20,554 nt of DNA. Origin: UBA932 sp031548545. GTDB lineage: Bacteria; Bacteroidota; Bacteroidia; Bacteroidales; UBA932. A model generated the notes under the pieces. It worked only from the letters and a program-made list of their open reading frames with translations. It made no database searches and was not told the origin of the DNA. The DNA is taken from the NCBI GenBank assembly GCA_031548545.1, contig JAVBQY010000029.1, positions 1 through 20,554 of the forward strand, written 5' to 3'. The position numbers and the translations under genes were made by a program. Every line of letters begins with the position of its first letter. The first letter of the stretch is position 1. Shown here piece by piece: positions 5,930-13,969 of the stretch.

Positions 5930-8776
5930 ATGAAGAAGAAAGAAACAGCCATCCCGGCCGAGGCAACGGAACTGGTAGTATCCGGCGCACGGGTGCATAA
6001 CCTGAAGAATATCGATGTGAGCATTCCGCGCAACGCACTATCGGTGATCACCGGCCTCAGCGGAAGCGGAAAATCATCCCTGGCTTTTGACACAATTTAT
6101 GCCGAGGGCCAACGCCGTTATATGGAAACCCTTTCGGCTTACGCCCGGCAATTCATGGGCAGCATGGAACGGCCGGACGTGGACCGGATCACGGGCCTGA
6201 GTCCGGTGATCGCCATAGAACAAAAGACCACGAACAAAAATCCGCGCTCTACGGTAGGCACCATCACCGAAGTATATGACTTTTTGCGCCTGCTATACGC
6301 CCGCGCCGCCATTGCCTATTCCAAAGAAACGGGCGAAGAAATGGTGCGCTATACCGATGAACAGATCATACAACTGGTCATCCGGCAATTCAACGGAAAA
6401 AAATGTATGCTGCTGGCGCCCCTGGTCAGCGGACGAAAGGGGCATTACAAAGAACTGTTCGAGCAATTGCGCAAACGCGGTTTCCTGAATGCCCGCATTG
6501 ATGGCGAAATTGTAGAGATCAAAGCCCAACATAAGCTTGACCGTTATAAAACCCACTTTATAGAAGTAGTGATCGACAAGCTGGTGCCCTCGGAGGGTGA
6601 CGAACAACGGCTGCGCGACTCCATACGCACAGCCATGCAGCAGGGGCACGGGACTATTGCCGTGCTTGACGTGGAAAGCCGGCAGCTGCGTTATTACAGC
6701 AAACAATTGATGTGCCCAAGCACCGGCATCTCCTATGCCGAACCCGCCCCCCACTCTTTCTCTTTCAACTCGCCGCAAGGCGCCTGTCCGCATTGTAACG
6801 GGCTGGGAACGATAGCGGAAATAGACACCGGAAAAATCATCCCCGACAACAATATAAGTATTAAGAAAGGCGCCATCGCTCCGCTGGGAAAGTACCGGGA
6901 CTCCGTGGTCTTCCGCCTGCTGGAAGCCCTGGGCGACAGGTACGGCTTTACACTGGACGAACCTGTTTCGGGCCTATCGGAAGAGGCCCTGAAGGTGATC
7001 CTCTACGGATCCGACGACCTGCTCCGCGTACAAGCCGTAAGCGGTAAACAATCCAGTTATATGACCACCTTCGGCGGCGTGGTAAACTGGCTGGAAGAGG
7101 GTGATGAGGAGAACGAAAACGGCAAGGTGCACGAGCGGTTCATTACCTATATCACCTGCCCTGTTTGTCAGGGAACCCGGCTGAAAGAAGAAGCGTTGTT
7201 TTTCAAAATAGACCAAAAAAATATAGCCCAGCTCAGCGCCATGGACCTGCGCAGCCTGCACCAGTGGTTTACCGGCATTGAACAACGGCTGAACAAAAAA
7301 CAACAAGCCATAGCCAAGGACCTGCTGAAAGAAATCCGCGACCGCCTGGGCTTCCTGCTTGACGTAGGACTGGCCTACCTCTCACTCAGCCGCAGCACCC
7401 GCAGCCTCAGCGGCGGCGAGAGCCAGCGCATACGCCTGGCCACCCAGATAGGCTCTAAACTGGTCAACGTATTGTACATTCTCGACGAGCCCAGTATCGG
7501 GTTGCACCAGCGGGACAACCTCCAGCTGATTGATGCGCTCAAGCGCCTGCGTGACGAGGGCAATTCGGTGATTGTGGTGGAGCATGATGAGGACATGATA
7601 CGCAGCGCCGACTATGTGGTAGACATGGGACCGGGAGCAGGCCGGAAGGGCGGAGAGGTCGTATTTGCCGGGAAGGTGGGTAGCGGCAAACAGGATAAGA
7701 CGGATGCCTCAACATCCTTCACCCTGGATTACCTGAGCGGACGCAGGAAAATAGAAGTACCGGAAAAACGGCGGAAAGGTACGGGGGAAGAAATTGTGAT
7801 CAAAGGCGCCTCCGGCAATAATTTAAGAGAGGTCGATGTAGCCTTCCCTTTAGGAACCCTCATCTGTGTGACCGGTGTCAGCGGCAGCGGCAAATCCACC
7901 CTGATCAATGAGACCCTGCAGCCTATCCTCAGCCAGTTCCTGTACCGCTCCTATCGGACACCCCTGCCCTACCAATCCGTCAGCGGGATCAACACCATAG
8001 ACAAGGTGGTAGAGGTAGACCAGTCGCCGCTGGGACGCACGCCCCGGAGTAATCCGGCCACCTATACCAACCTGTTTTCCGATATCCGCAAACTGTTTGA
8101 GGAAACCCCGGACGCCAAGATCCGCGGATATAAGGCCGGACGTTTCTCCTTCAATGTGAAAGGCGGACGTTGCGAAGACTGCCGCGGCGCCGGCGTACAA
8201 ACCATTGAAATGAACTTCCTGCCGGATGTATATGTGAACTGTAAGAGCTGCAATGGGAAACGCTACAACAGGGAAACCCTGGAGGTCAAATACAAGGGCA
8301 AGAACATCAACGAGGTGCTGGAAATGACCATAGACCAGGCCTGTGAATTTTTCGAACATATTCCGGCCATGCTGCAGAAATTAAAGACACTGCAGGATGT
8401 GGGCCTGGGGTATGTAAAAATCGGGCAGCCCTCGACCACCCTCAGCGGAGGCGAGAGCCAGCGGGTAAAACTCTCCGCCGAACTGGCCAAACGTGATACG
8501 GGGAACACCTTTTACATCCTCGATGAACCGACCACCGGGCTGCACTTCGAAGACGTACGCATATTACTGGATGTACTGAACAAACTGGTGGAACGCGGCA
8601 ATACCGTACTGGTCATTGAACACAACCTGGATGTCATCAAAGCGGCCGATTATGTGATTGACCTGGGCCCCGACGGAGGCAATGCCGGAGGGCAGGTAAT
8701 AGCAACCGGAACGCCCGAAGAAATTGCAAAAAACAAGGCCAGTTTTACCGGGAAGTTTTTGGCGCCACTGCTATAA
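5930..8776 (+). CDS. uvrA: excinuclease ABC subunit A
   Basis: UvrA recognises bulky DNA lesions and loads UvrB in nucleotide excision repair. The 948-residue length matches the family. Both ATPase halves are complete: Walker A G-L-S-G-S-G-K-S at 42-49 and a second G-V-S-G-S-G-K-S-T in the C-terminal half, signature L-S-G-G-E-S-Q-R at 493 and 838, each followed by Walker B I-L-D-E-P. The second zinc finger is intact (C748, C751, C771, C774). The first has C262-P-S-T265 instead of C-x-x-C, followed by C286 and C289. I recall this variant from other Bacteroidota UvrA proteins. The ATG at 5930 comes 49 bases after the transglycosylase gene, so they may share a transcript. The 3' end overlaps rnr on the other strand. 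Confidence 0.97.
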   Translation: MKKKETAIPAEATELVVSGARVHNLKNIDVSIPRNALSVITGLSGSGKSSLAFDTIYAEGQRRYMETLSAYARQFMGSMERPDVDRITGLSPVIAIEQKTTNKNPRSTVGTITEVYDFLRLLYARAAIAYSKETGEEMVRYTDEQIIQLVIRQFNGKKCMLLAPLVSGRKGHYKELFEQLRKRGFLNARIDGEIVEIKAQHKLDRYKTHFIEVVIDKLVPSEGDEQRLRDSIRTAMQQGHGTIAVLDVESRQLRYYSKQLMCPSTGISYAEPAPHSFSFNSPQGACPHCNGLGTIAEIDTGKIIPDNNISIKKGAIAPLGKYRDSVVFRLLEALGDRYGFTLDEPVSGLSEEALKVILYGSDDLLRVQAVSGKQSSYMTTFGGVVNWLEEGDEENENGKVHERFITYITCPVCQGTRLKEEALFFKIDQKNIAQLSAMDLRSLHQWFTGIEQRLNKKQQAIAKDLLKEIRDRLGFLLDVGLAYLSLSRSTRSLSGGESQRIRLATQIGSKLVNVLYILDEPSIGLHQRDNLQLIDALKRLRDEGNSVIVVEHDEDMIRSADYVVDMGPGAGRKGGEVVFAGKVGSGKQDKTDASTSFTLDYLSGRRKIEVPEKRRKGTGEEIVIKGASGNNLREVDVAFPLGTLICVTGVSGSGKSTLINETLQPILSQFLYRSYRTPLPYQSVSGINTIDKVVEVDQSPLGRTPRSNPATYTNLFSDIRKLFEETPDAKIRGYKAGRFSFNVKGGRCEDCRGAGVQTIEMNFLPDVYVNCKSCNGKRYNRETLEVKYKGKNINEVLEMTIDQACEFFEHIPAMLQKLKTLQDVGLGYVKIGQPSTTLSGGESQRVKLSAELAKRDTGNTFYILDEPTTGLHFEDVRILLDVLNKLVERGNTVLVIEHNLDVIKAADYVIDLGPDGGNAGGQVIATGTPEEIAKNKASFTGKFLAPLL

Positions 8777-10928
8777 CGAAGTTAATCTGCTTGGCAAAAC
8801 GGTCCGTATAGTCAAGGGTGACATAGAGCGGATCTCCCAGCCTGTATTTCTTATTGTTCCGCCGGTTCACCACCGTATAGCCGCTATAATCGAAAAAACA
8901 ATCACCGGGGAGCTTCCGCAGGAGTATACGTCCTTGGATTCCACTGTCAACCAGTTCTACCACCAGGCCCCGTTCATTCATACCATATACGATGGCCGGA
9001 AAGACCTTTCCAGAATTCCGGTCCATATATTCAATGGACTTCAGGCGCACATAGCTATCCTGAGCTTCTTTTGCCTTATATTGCTGGGCCGTTACATGAT
9101 CACAGATCCGCTGCAGGCTGTCATGGTCATAACCCTCTAAGGGCGTTGTATGGCGCTGCAATACGTAATGTTCCAGCAGACGGTGGGTCACCACGTCGGC
9201 ATAGCGCCGCAAGGGAGCGGTAAAATGGGTATAGGCGCCATAGGCAAGGGCGTAATGCCCCTTGCACTCCGTAGTATATTTAGCCCTAGACATAGTATTA
9301 AGGGCCAACACGTTAAGCAATCGCGCCTCAGGACGCCCCTGCGCCTGGCGCAATAAGGCGCCTAAACGGACGGTCAGGCTGCGGTAAGAATATACTTCGC
9401 CCAGCTCATAGCCCAGGTGTTGGATCATACGCAGGAACTCATTAAACTTGTCATAAAACGGCAGGCCGTGTACGCGGTAAATAAAGGGCAGTTTATCTTT
9501 CCAAAGATAACGTTTATTTTGATGGATTTTTCCGGCCATGGTATGATTGGCCAGTAACATCACCTCTTCAATCAATTGGCTAACAGGATTGACCGGATCG
9601 GCATACGCCTCGACGGGTTGTCCCCTGTCGTCGAACCTGAACCGCACCCGGGTATTCCCTTCAAAAGAAAGCGCCCCGTTACGGAAGCGCTCGGAGCGCA
9701 ACTGTTGCGTCAGGCGGTTGACCAGACGCAAATACTCCGCAGCCTCATCATTGCCCTCATTAATTACTTGCTCAGCCTGCGCATAAGTATATTGCACCCT
9801 GGAGCAAATCAGGGTTTTCATGATCCGGTGGTTGACGATCCGCCCTCCCCCATCTACCTCGTATAAAATGGAAAACGCACGGCGCTCGCATCCGGGGGAA
9901 AAGGAACAGTGGCTTACCAGCCAGAGTGGAAACATAGGTATGGTGGCATGAGAAAAATACAGGCTCGTAGCCCGCACATAAGCCTCCCGGTCCAGGAAAG
10001 ACCCAGGCTTGACATAATAACTGATATCCACAATATGTACGCCCAGCTCCCAGTTGCCGTTATCAAGCAGCCGGACAGACAGGGCGTCATCTATATCTAC
10101 GGTCCCCGGCGGATCTATAGTAAAGGTAAAAAATCCGGTATAGTCCATACGCCGGAAAAATTCAGGCAACCGGTTGTCGTTCGAAATCAGTATAATACGA
10201 TCGGCCTCCAGCTCCTGTTCCCGGCTGAAGAAATAATTAAAATTATGCCGCTTCATAAAGAGCATCATCTCCCGGTGTGGCTCCCCCCTGCGCCCCAACA
10301 CCTCTATCACCTTTCCGTACAAAGTCATGCATCGTTGAGAGCGCCGCTCTATTTCCACCATCACGGCATCGCCGTCTTCCGCACCGTTCAGTTGACTGAG
10401 CGGCACAATAATATCACGGTAGATACTATGTTCCGGAATAAACCAGGCTTTCTCCTGCAAGACCTCAATACAGCCCGGCAAACGGCGCTCGGCAAAGCGG
10501 ATCACCCGCAACACCTCGGCAGAAAAGCGCCCGCCGGCATCCTGCTTCACCAAAGCTTCTACCGTGTCCCCGCAATCGGCCCCTCGCAACTGGTCACAAA
10601 GAAGCTCAACCGGCTTCCGGTGATAAATGGAATGCAGTACGGGCCGGTTGCCCTCCTGCACATCCACTATTCCGGTAATACGGTCATTCCGGCACAAAGC
10701 GTAGCAATCAGGCGAACGGAGCTCAACAACGCCTTTCAGTTGCAGGTAACGCAATGCCTCCTGCATTATACAACGCATGTCCACATCGCGTACACCTAAC
10801 TGTACACATAGTTGCGATGCGGAAACTGATTTTTCCGCACACAACGCTAAAGTCCTTACAATTTTTTTTGCAAGAATCCGCTTTGTTACAGGTTTCCGAA
10901 AAAAAGAAAAAAGATTCCGGGTATACAC
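8745..10928 (-). CDS. rnr: ribonuclease R (RNB-family 3'-5' exoribonuclease)
   Basis: RNase R degrades structured RNA from the 3' end and takes part in RNA quality control and cold adaptation. I start it at the GTG at 10928 (727 residues). The frame extends upstream to 11006, but that extension runs through an intrinsic terminator (10972-10996) and a promoter core (10955-10962), so it is unlikely to be translated. Order: winged-helix-like N-terminus, cold-shock domains, RNB domain, C-terminal S1 domain (from about residue 640). The four metal-binding aspartates are present at 272, 278, 280 and 281, but the usual D-A-R/K-D-F-D-D reads T-V-D-I-D-D. H-Y-A-L-A-Y-G-A-Y-T-H-F-T-A-P-L-R-R-Y matches the second active-site block. 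It converges on uvrA and shares 32 bases with it. Confidence 0.92.
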   Translation of the reverse strand: MYTRNLFSFFRKPVTKRILAKKIVRTLALCAEKSVSASQLCVQLGVRDVDMRCIMQEALRYLQLKGVVELRSPDCYALCRNDRITGIVDVQEGNRPVLHSIYHRKPVELLCDQLRGADCGDTVEALVKQDAGGRFSAEVLRVIRFAERRLPGCIEVLQEKAWFIPEHSIYRDIIVPLSQLNGAEDGDAVMVEIERRSQRCMTLYGKVIEVLGRRGEPHREMMLFMKRHNFNYFFSREQELEADRIILISNDNRLPEFFRRMDYTGFFTFTIDPPGTVDIDDALSVRLLDNGNWELGVHIVDISYYVKPGSFLDREAYVRATSLYFSHATIPMFPLWLVSHCSFSPGCERRAFSILYEVDGGGRIVNHRIMKTLICSRVQYTYAQAEQVINEGNDEAAEYLRLVNRLTQQLRSERFRNGALSFEGNTRVRFRFDDRGQPVEAYADPVNPVSQLIEEVMLLANHTMAGKIHQNKRYLWKDKLPFIYRVHGLPFYDKFNEFLRMIQHLGYELGEVYSYRSLTVRLGALLRQAQGRPEARLLNVLALNTMSRAKYTTECKGHYALAYGAYTHFTAPLRRYADVVTHRLLEHYVLQRHTTPLEGYDHDSLQRICDHVTAQQYKAKEAQDSYVRLKSIEYMDRNSGKVFPAIVYGMNERGLVVELVDSGIQGRILLRKLPGDCFFDYSGYTVVNRRNNKKYRLGDPLYVTLDYTDRFAKQINFVIAVAPKTSR

Positions 10929-10954
10929 TGTTCTCTCATAACACTTCTTAGAGA

Positions 10955-10962
10955 CAAAGCTA
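10955..10962 (-). promoter_or_regulatory. promoter core proximal to rnr
   Basis: TAGCTTTG on the minus strand fits TAnnTTTG and lies directly downstream of the terminator hairpin, 26 bases before the GTG chosen as rnr start. It would let rnr be transcribed independently of the terminated upstream RNA. No convincing -33 box is seen. Confidence 0.4.
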
Positions 10963-10965
10963 TAA

Positions 10966-10996
10966 CAAAAAGCCGGAACAGTAAAACTGTCCCGGC
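10966..10996 (-). terminator. intrinsic terminator upstream of rnr
   Basis: On the minus strand an 11-bp stem (GCCGGGACAGT with ACTGTTCCGGC, one G-U pair, loop TTT) is followed at once by TTTTTGTT. The plus strand has no T run after the hairpin, so it works leftward only. No protein gene precedes it on this strand. Confidence 0.8.
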
Positions 10997-11040
10997 GGAA
11001 AAACAATATAATTGAATTAGGTTAGGTTATCTTTTGTTAA
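10966..11040 (-). ncRNA. candidate short RNA or attenuated leader before rnr
   Basis: A TACCTTTG core on the minus strand (11053 to 11046) predicts a start near 11040. Transcription from there would reach the terminator at 10966-10996 after about 75 bases. The interval has no ATG and contains a short AACCTAACCTAA repeat. It may be a free small RNA or a leader that controls read-through into rnr. The -33 box is not evident, so the promoter is tentative. Confidence 0.35.
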
Positions 11041-11101
11041 CGGCGCAAAGGTAATACGTTTTCTTCGATTTATTATACACTATATTAGCAAAAATAACTT
11101 T

Positions 11102-11132
11102 TAGCTTTGTCTATAATTTTTTACTACCTTTG
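11102..11132 (+). promoter_or_regulatory. tandem promoter cores upstream of the TPR lipoprotein gene
   Basis: TAGCTTTG (11102-11109) and TACCTTTG (11125-11132) both fit the Bacteroidota -7 consensus. The second lies 20 bases before the ATG at 11153 and is the more likely start point for the long plus-strand gene series. Confidence 0.5.
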
Positions 11133-11152
11133 TAAGTTAAATACCCTTGTTA

Positions 11153-12751
11153 ATGAACAACATCTATAAAAATATACGGTGGTATATCCCTGGTATCCTG
11201 CTTTTTCTTTCGGCCTGCTCCCCAAAAACGACAGGGCCGGCGCAGATCATTTCCGGCAGCCGGCAAAGCATGGAGAAGAGTTATTATTTCACCGAAGCAT
11301 TAAAACAGGATGCATTGGGCGACAAAAATACCGCCAATGCCTTGTATCTGCAGGCTATAAAAACAGACCCCGGCTGTGACGCCTGCTACTACAAACTGGC
11401 CGACCTGTACCTGATGGCCGGCTATCTCCGTCAGGCGCACTACTTTAGCGCACAAGCGGTACAATTAGACTCTGCCAACCTCTGGTACCGTTTGCAACTG
11501 GCCAAAGTACTCACCCTTGGAAAAGAATACGACAAAGCGCTGCACCAACTTGATGTCATAGGACAACAATTAGGTAATAATGAAGAGATTTTGCTATTGC
11601 GCTACGAACTGCTCCTGCATACCGGCAAGGAGGAAGAAGCCACGGAGGTCCTCCGGACGCTAAGCCTCTTTACCGCCAATCCGCGCATCTATTCAATACT
11701 GGGCGAGAGCTACGGCAACCTGTCAAAAGACTCGCTGAGCCTGCATTATTACAAAGAAGCCTTATCACTGGACCCGGAATATGTCCCGGCATTATTCGGT
11801 GAGATGGACACCTACCGCCGGATGAAATCCTTTGACGTATTCTTTCAGCAACTCTACACCGTTTCCGGCAATGAAGCAGTGCCTACCGAGATGAAAACGG
11901 AATACCTCTCGGCCCTGATGAAAGTGCCCCAATTCTCACAGGTATTCGGCGCGCAACTCGACACCGTATTCAGTATCCTGCGGGCGCGGCCGGACAGTCT
12001 GGTGGAACCGCTGTACGGCGGATTCCTGATACAGACCGGACAAAGTGACTCGGCCTTACACGTATTCCGTAACGCGGCGCAGACCTATAAGAACAATAGC
12101 GGTTTGTGGCAAACTTTCCTGGGCTTTATTTATTACCGGCAGAGCTGGGACAGCCTGCAGATCTATGCCTCGGAAGCCATGGAACTCTTTCCGCAGCAGG
12201 TGAATTTCATCACCCTGAAGGCCATCGCCCTATGGCAGCAGGAAGAAGTGCGGCCGGCTATAGAACTCCTGGAAAAATCGCTTCCGCTGAGTAAGCGGGA
12301 CACCGTGCAGACCGTGCAGACCTGCGCCCTGCTGGGAGATCTGTACCAACAGCTCAACGACAATAAAAAAGCCTATAAATATTATGACAGGGTATTGGAG
12401 CTGGACAGCAACAATATCAGCGTACTGAACAACTATGCCTATTACCTGAGCCTGGAGGGAAAACAATTGAACAAGGCCTACAAGATGAGCCGGAAAGTCA
12501 TTACCGCCGAACCCAACAACGCCACCTACCTCGACACCTTCGGTTGGATCTTGTATAAAATGGGGAAAGAGATAGAAGCCAAAGCCATCTTTAAACACGC
12601 CATGATTTACGGAGGTACGGACAGTGCGGTCATCCTCGACCATTATGGGGACGTGCTGAACGCCCTGGGCGAAAAAGATGCGGCCATAGTGTATTGGGAA
12701 ATGTCTTACCGGAAGGAGGCCAACCCGGAAGTCAAAAAGAAAATCCAATAA
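11153..12751 (+). CDS. tetratricopeptide-repeat lipoprotein
   Basis: The 532-residue protein begins with a lipoprotein signal (I-L-L-F-L-S-A-C near residues 15-22), so it should be anchored to a membrane by the cysteine. From about residue 40 onward it is made of tetratricopeptide repeats, for example A-L-Y-L-Q-A-I-K-T-D-P, Y-K-E-A-L-S-L-D-P-E-Y and Y-Y-D-R-V-L-E-L-D-S-N, that is, a helical scaffold for protein partners. I prefer the ATG at 11153 over the upstream TTG at 11147. It sits seven bases before the EnvC-like gene, an association I recall in other Bacteroidota, which suggests a role in cell-wall enzyme control or envelope assembly. The exact partner is unknown. Confidence 0.88.
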   Translation: MNNIYKNIRWYIPGILLFLSACSPKTTGPAQIISGSRQSMEKSYYFTEALKQDALGDKNTANALYLQAIKTDPGCDACYYKLADLYLMAGYLRQAHYFSAQAVQLDSANLWYRLQLAKVLTLGKEYDKALHQLDVIGQQLGNNEEILLLRYELLLHTGKEEEATEVLRTLSLFTANPRIYSILGESYGNLSKDSLSLHYYKEALSLDPEYVPALFGEMDTYRRMKSFDVFFQQLYTVSGNEAVPTEMKTEYLSALMKVPQFSQVFGAQLDTVFSILRARPDSLVEPLYGGFLIQTGQSDSALHVFRNAAQTYKNNSGLWQTFLGFIYYRQSWDSLQIYASEAMELFPQQVNFITLKAIALWQQEEVRPAIELLEKSLPLSKRDTVQTVQTCALLGDLYQQLNDNKKAYKYYDRVLELDSNNISVLNNYAYYLSLEGKQLNKAYKMSRKVITAEPNNATYLDTFGWILYKMGKEIEAKAIFKHAMIYGGTDSAVILDHYGDVLNALGEKDAAIVYWEMSYRKEANPEVKKKIQ

Positions 12752-12758
12752 GCAGTCA

Positions 12759-13964
12759 ATGAAGCGGGCCGTCCACATACTCTTATTATTGATTGCAAGC
12801 TGTACGCTCTTGCAGGCGCAATCCGTATCGGAATTGAACAAGCGTCGCAAGAAAGCAGAAGAAGAAATCTCCTATATCGACAAGCTGCTCCGGACCAATC
12901 AAAACAAGCAAAAAAGCGGAATTGAAACCCTCCACCTTACCCGGCAAAAGATCACGCAACGCAAGCAGATCATTGCGGACATAGACCTGCAGATCCACAT
13001 TATCGAGAAAGAACTGACATCAAAAAACACCTATGTCGACGACCTGCAGGCCCACCTCGAAGTACTGAAAAACTCTTATAAGAATTTGTTATACCAGGCC
13101 TACAAAGTACGGGACAACCGCAGCTGGATGATGTTCGTCCTCGCAGCCGATGACTTTGGTATGGCCTACCGGCGCTGGCAATATTTTAAACGTTTTTCCG
13201 AACACCTTAATGAACTGGTCGCCGACATCCGGGAAACCACCTCAAAAATCAATACGGAAATCAACGCGTTGACCAGCAAACGGCAGGAACTATCCGGCTA
13301 CCTCAACCAGAAACAAGCGGAAATGGGCAGGCTGGAAAAAGAACAAACAGAAGCGCAGCAACTGATCGGCAAGCTCTCCGGACAGGAAAAAGAGTTGCGC
13401 AGGAAAGCGGAACAACAGCGGAAACTGATTGACAAGATCAACCAACAGATAGAACGGATCATTGCAGAAGAGGCGCGAAAAGCGGAGGCGGCACGAAAAA
13501 AGGACAGGGAGAAAGACAAGGACAAAGCAAGCCTGCCGATTGACCGCACCCTGACCGCTAATTTTGAGAACAACCGGGGAAACCTGCCCTGGCCGGTCCG
13601 CAAAGGCGTTGTAATAAGTAAATTCGGACAGCACGCCCACCCGGTATACAAGGGGGTAATGCTACCCAACAATAACGGGATTGATATCTCCACCGAAACC
13701 AACAGTCCGGCCATAGCCGTATTCAATGGCACGGTAACCCGGGTATTCAACATTCCCGGCATGAACAACTGTGTAATGCTACAACACGGCGAATTTTATA
13801 CCCTGTATTGTAAACTGGGGAATGTACAAGTGAAATCCGGCGATAAAATTAATGTAGGCAAACCTATAGGAACCATTGTAACGGACGAAGGCAATACGGT
13901 GCTCCACTTCGAATTATGGAAGGGCACCCAGAAACAGAATCCGGAATTATGGCTGGCAAGATAA
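12759..13964 (+). CDS. EnvC-like murein hydrolase activator (degenerate LytM/M23 domain)
   Basis: A 401-residue exported protein: signal peptide (residues 1-20, ending L-Q-A-Q), long coiled coil rich in K, E and Q (22-255), a short linker, and a C-terminal LytM fold (about 275-401). EnvC and NlpD in E. coli use this layout to switch on amidases at the septum instead of cutting peptidoglycan themselves. Here the zinc site is also degraded: the H-x-G-x-D box reads N305-N-G-I-D, the H-x-H box reads V381-L-H383, and the Y-x-H position reads Y-C-K. Only D309 and H383 remain, so an activator role fits better than a peptidase. It is packed between the TPR lipoprotein and an M14 carboxypeptidase. Confidence 0.9.
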   Translation: MKRAVHILLLLIASCTLLQAQSVSELNKRRKKAEEEISYIDKLLRTNQNKQKSGIETLHLTRQKITQRKQIIADIDLQIHIIEKELTSKNTYVDDLQAHLEVLKNSYKNLLYQAYKVRDNRSWMMFVLAADDFGMAYRRWQYFKRFSEHLNELVADIRETTSKINTEINALTSKRQELSGYLNQKQAEMGRLEKEQTEAQQLIGKLSGQEKELRRKAEQQRKLIDKINQQIERIIAEEARKAEAARKKDREKDKDKASLPIDRTLTANFENNRGNLPWPVRKGVVISKFGQHAHPVYKGVMLPNNNGIDISTETNSPAIAVFNGTVTRVFNIPGMNNCVMLQHGEFYTLYCKLGNVQVKSGDKINVGKPIGTIVTDEGNTVLHFELWKGTQKQNPELWLAR

Positions 13965-13969
13965 AGAAA

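Noticed and set aside
9909..10799. 296-residue open frame on the plus strand inside rnr, and similar long frames opposite the Na/Pi transporter (380-985, 876-1601), pmbA (2851-3555) and others
   Set aside because: They lie antisense to genes with clear family matches, show no recognisable motifs, and no promoter core or start context supports them.
10929..11006. Extended N-terminus of RNase R starting with the ATG at 11006
   Set aside because: The extension is encoded by the terminator hairpin, its T run and a promoter core, and it lacks family similarity.
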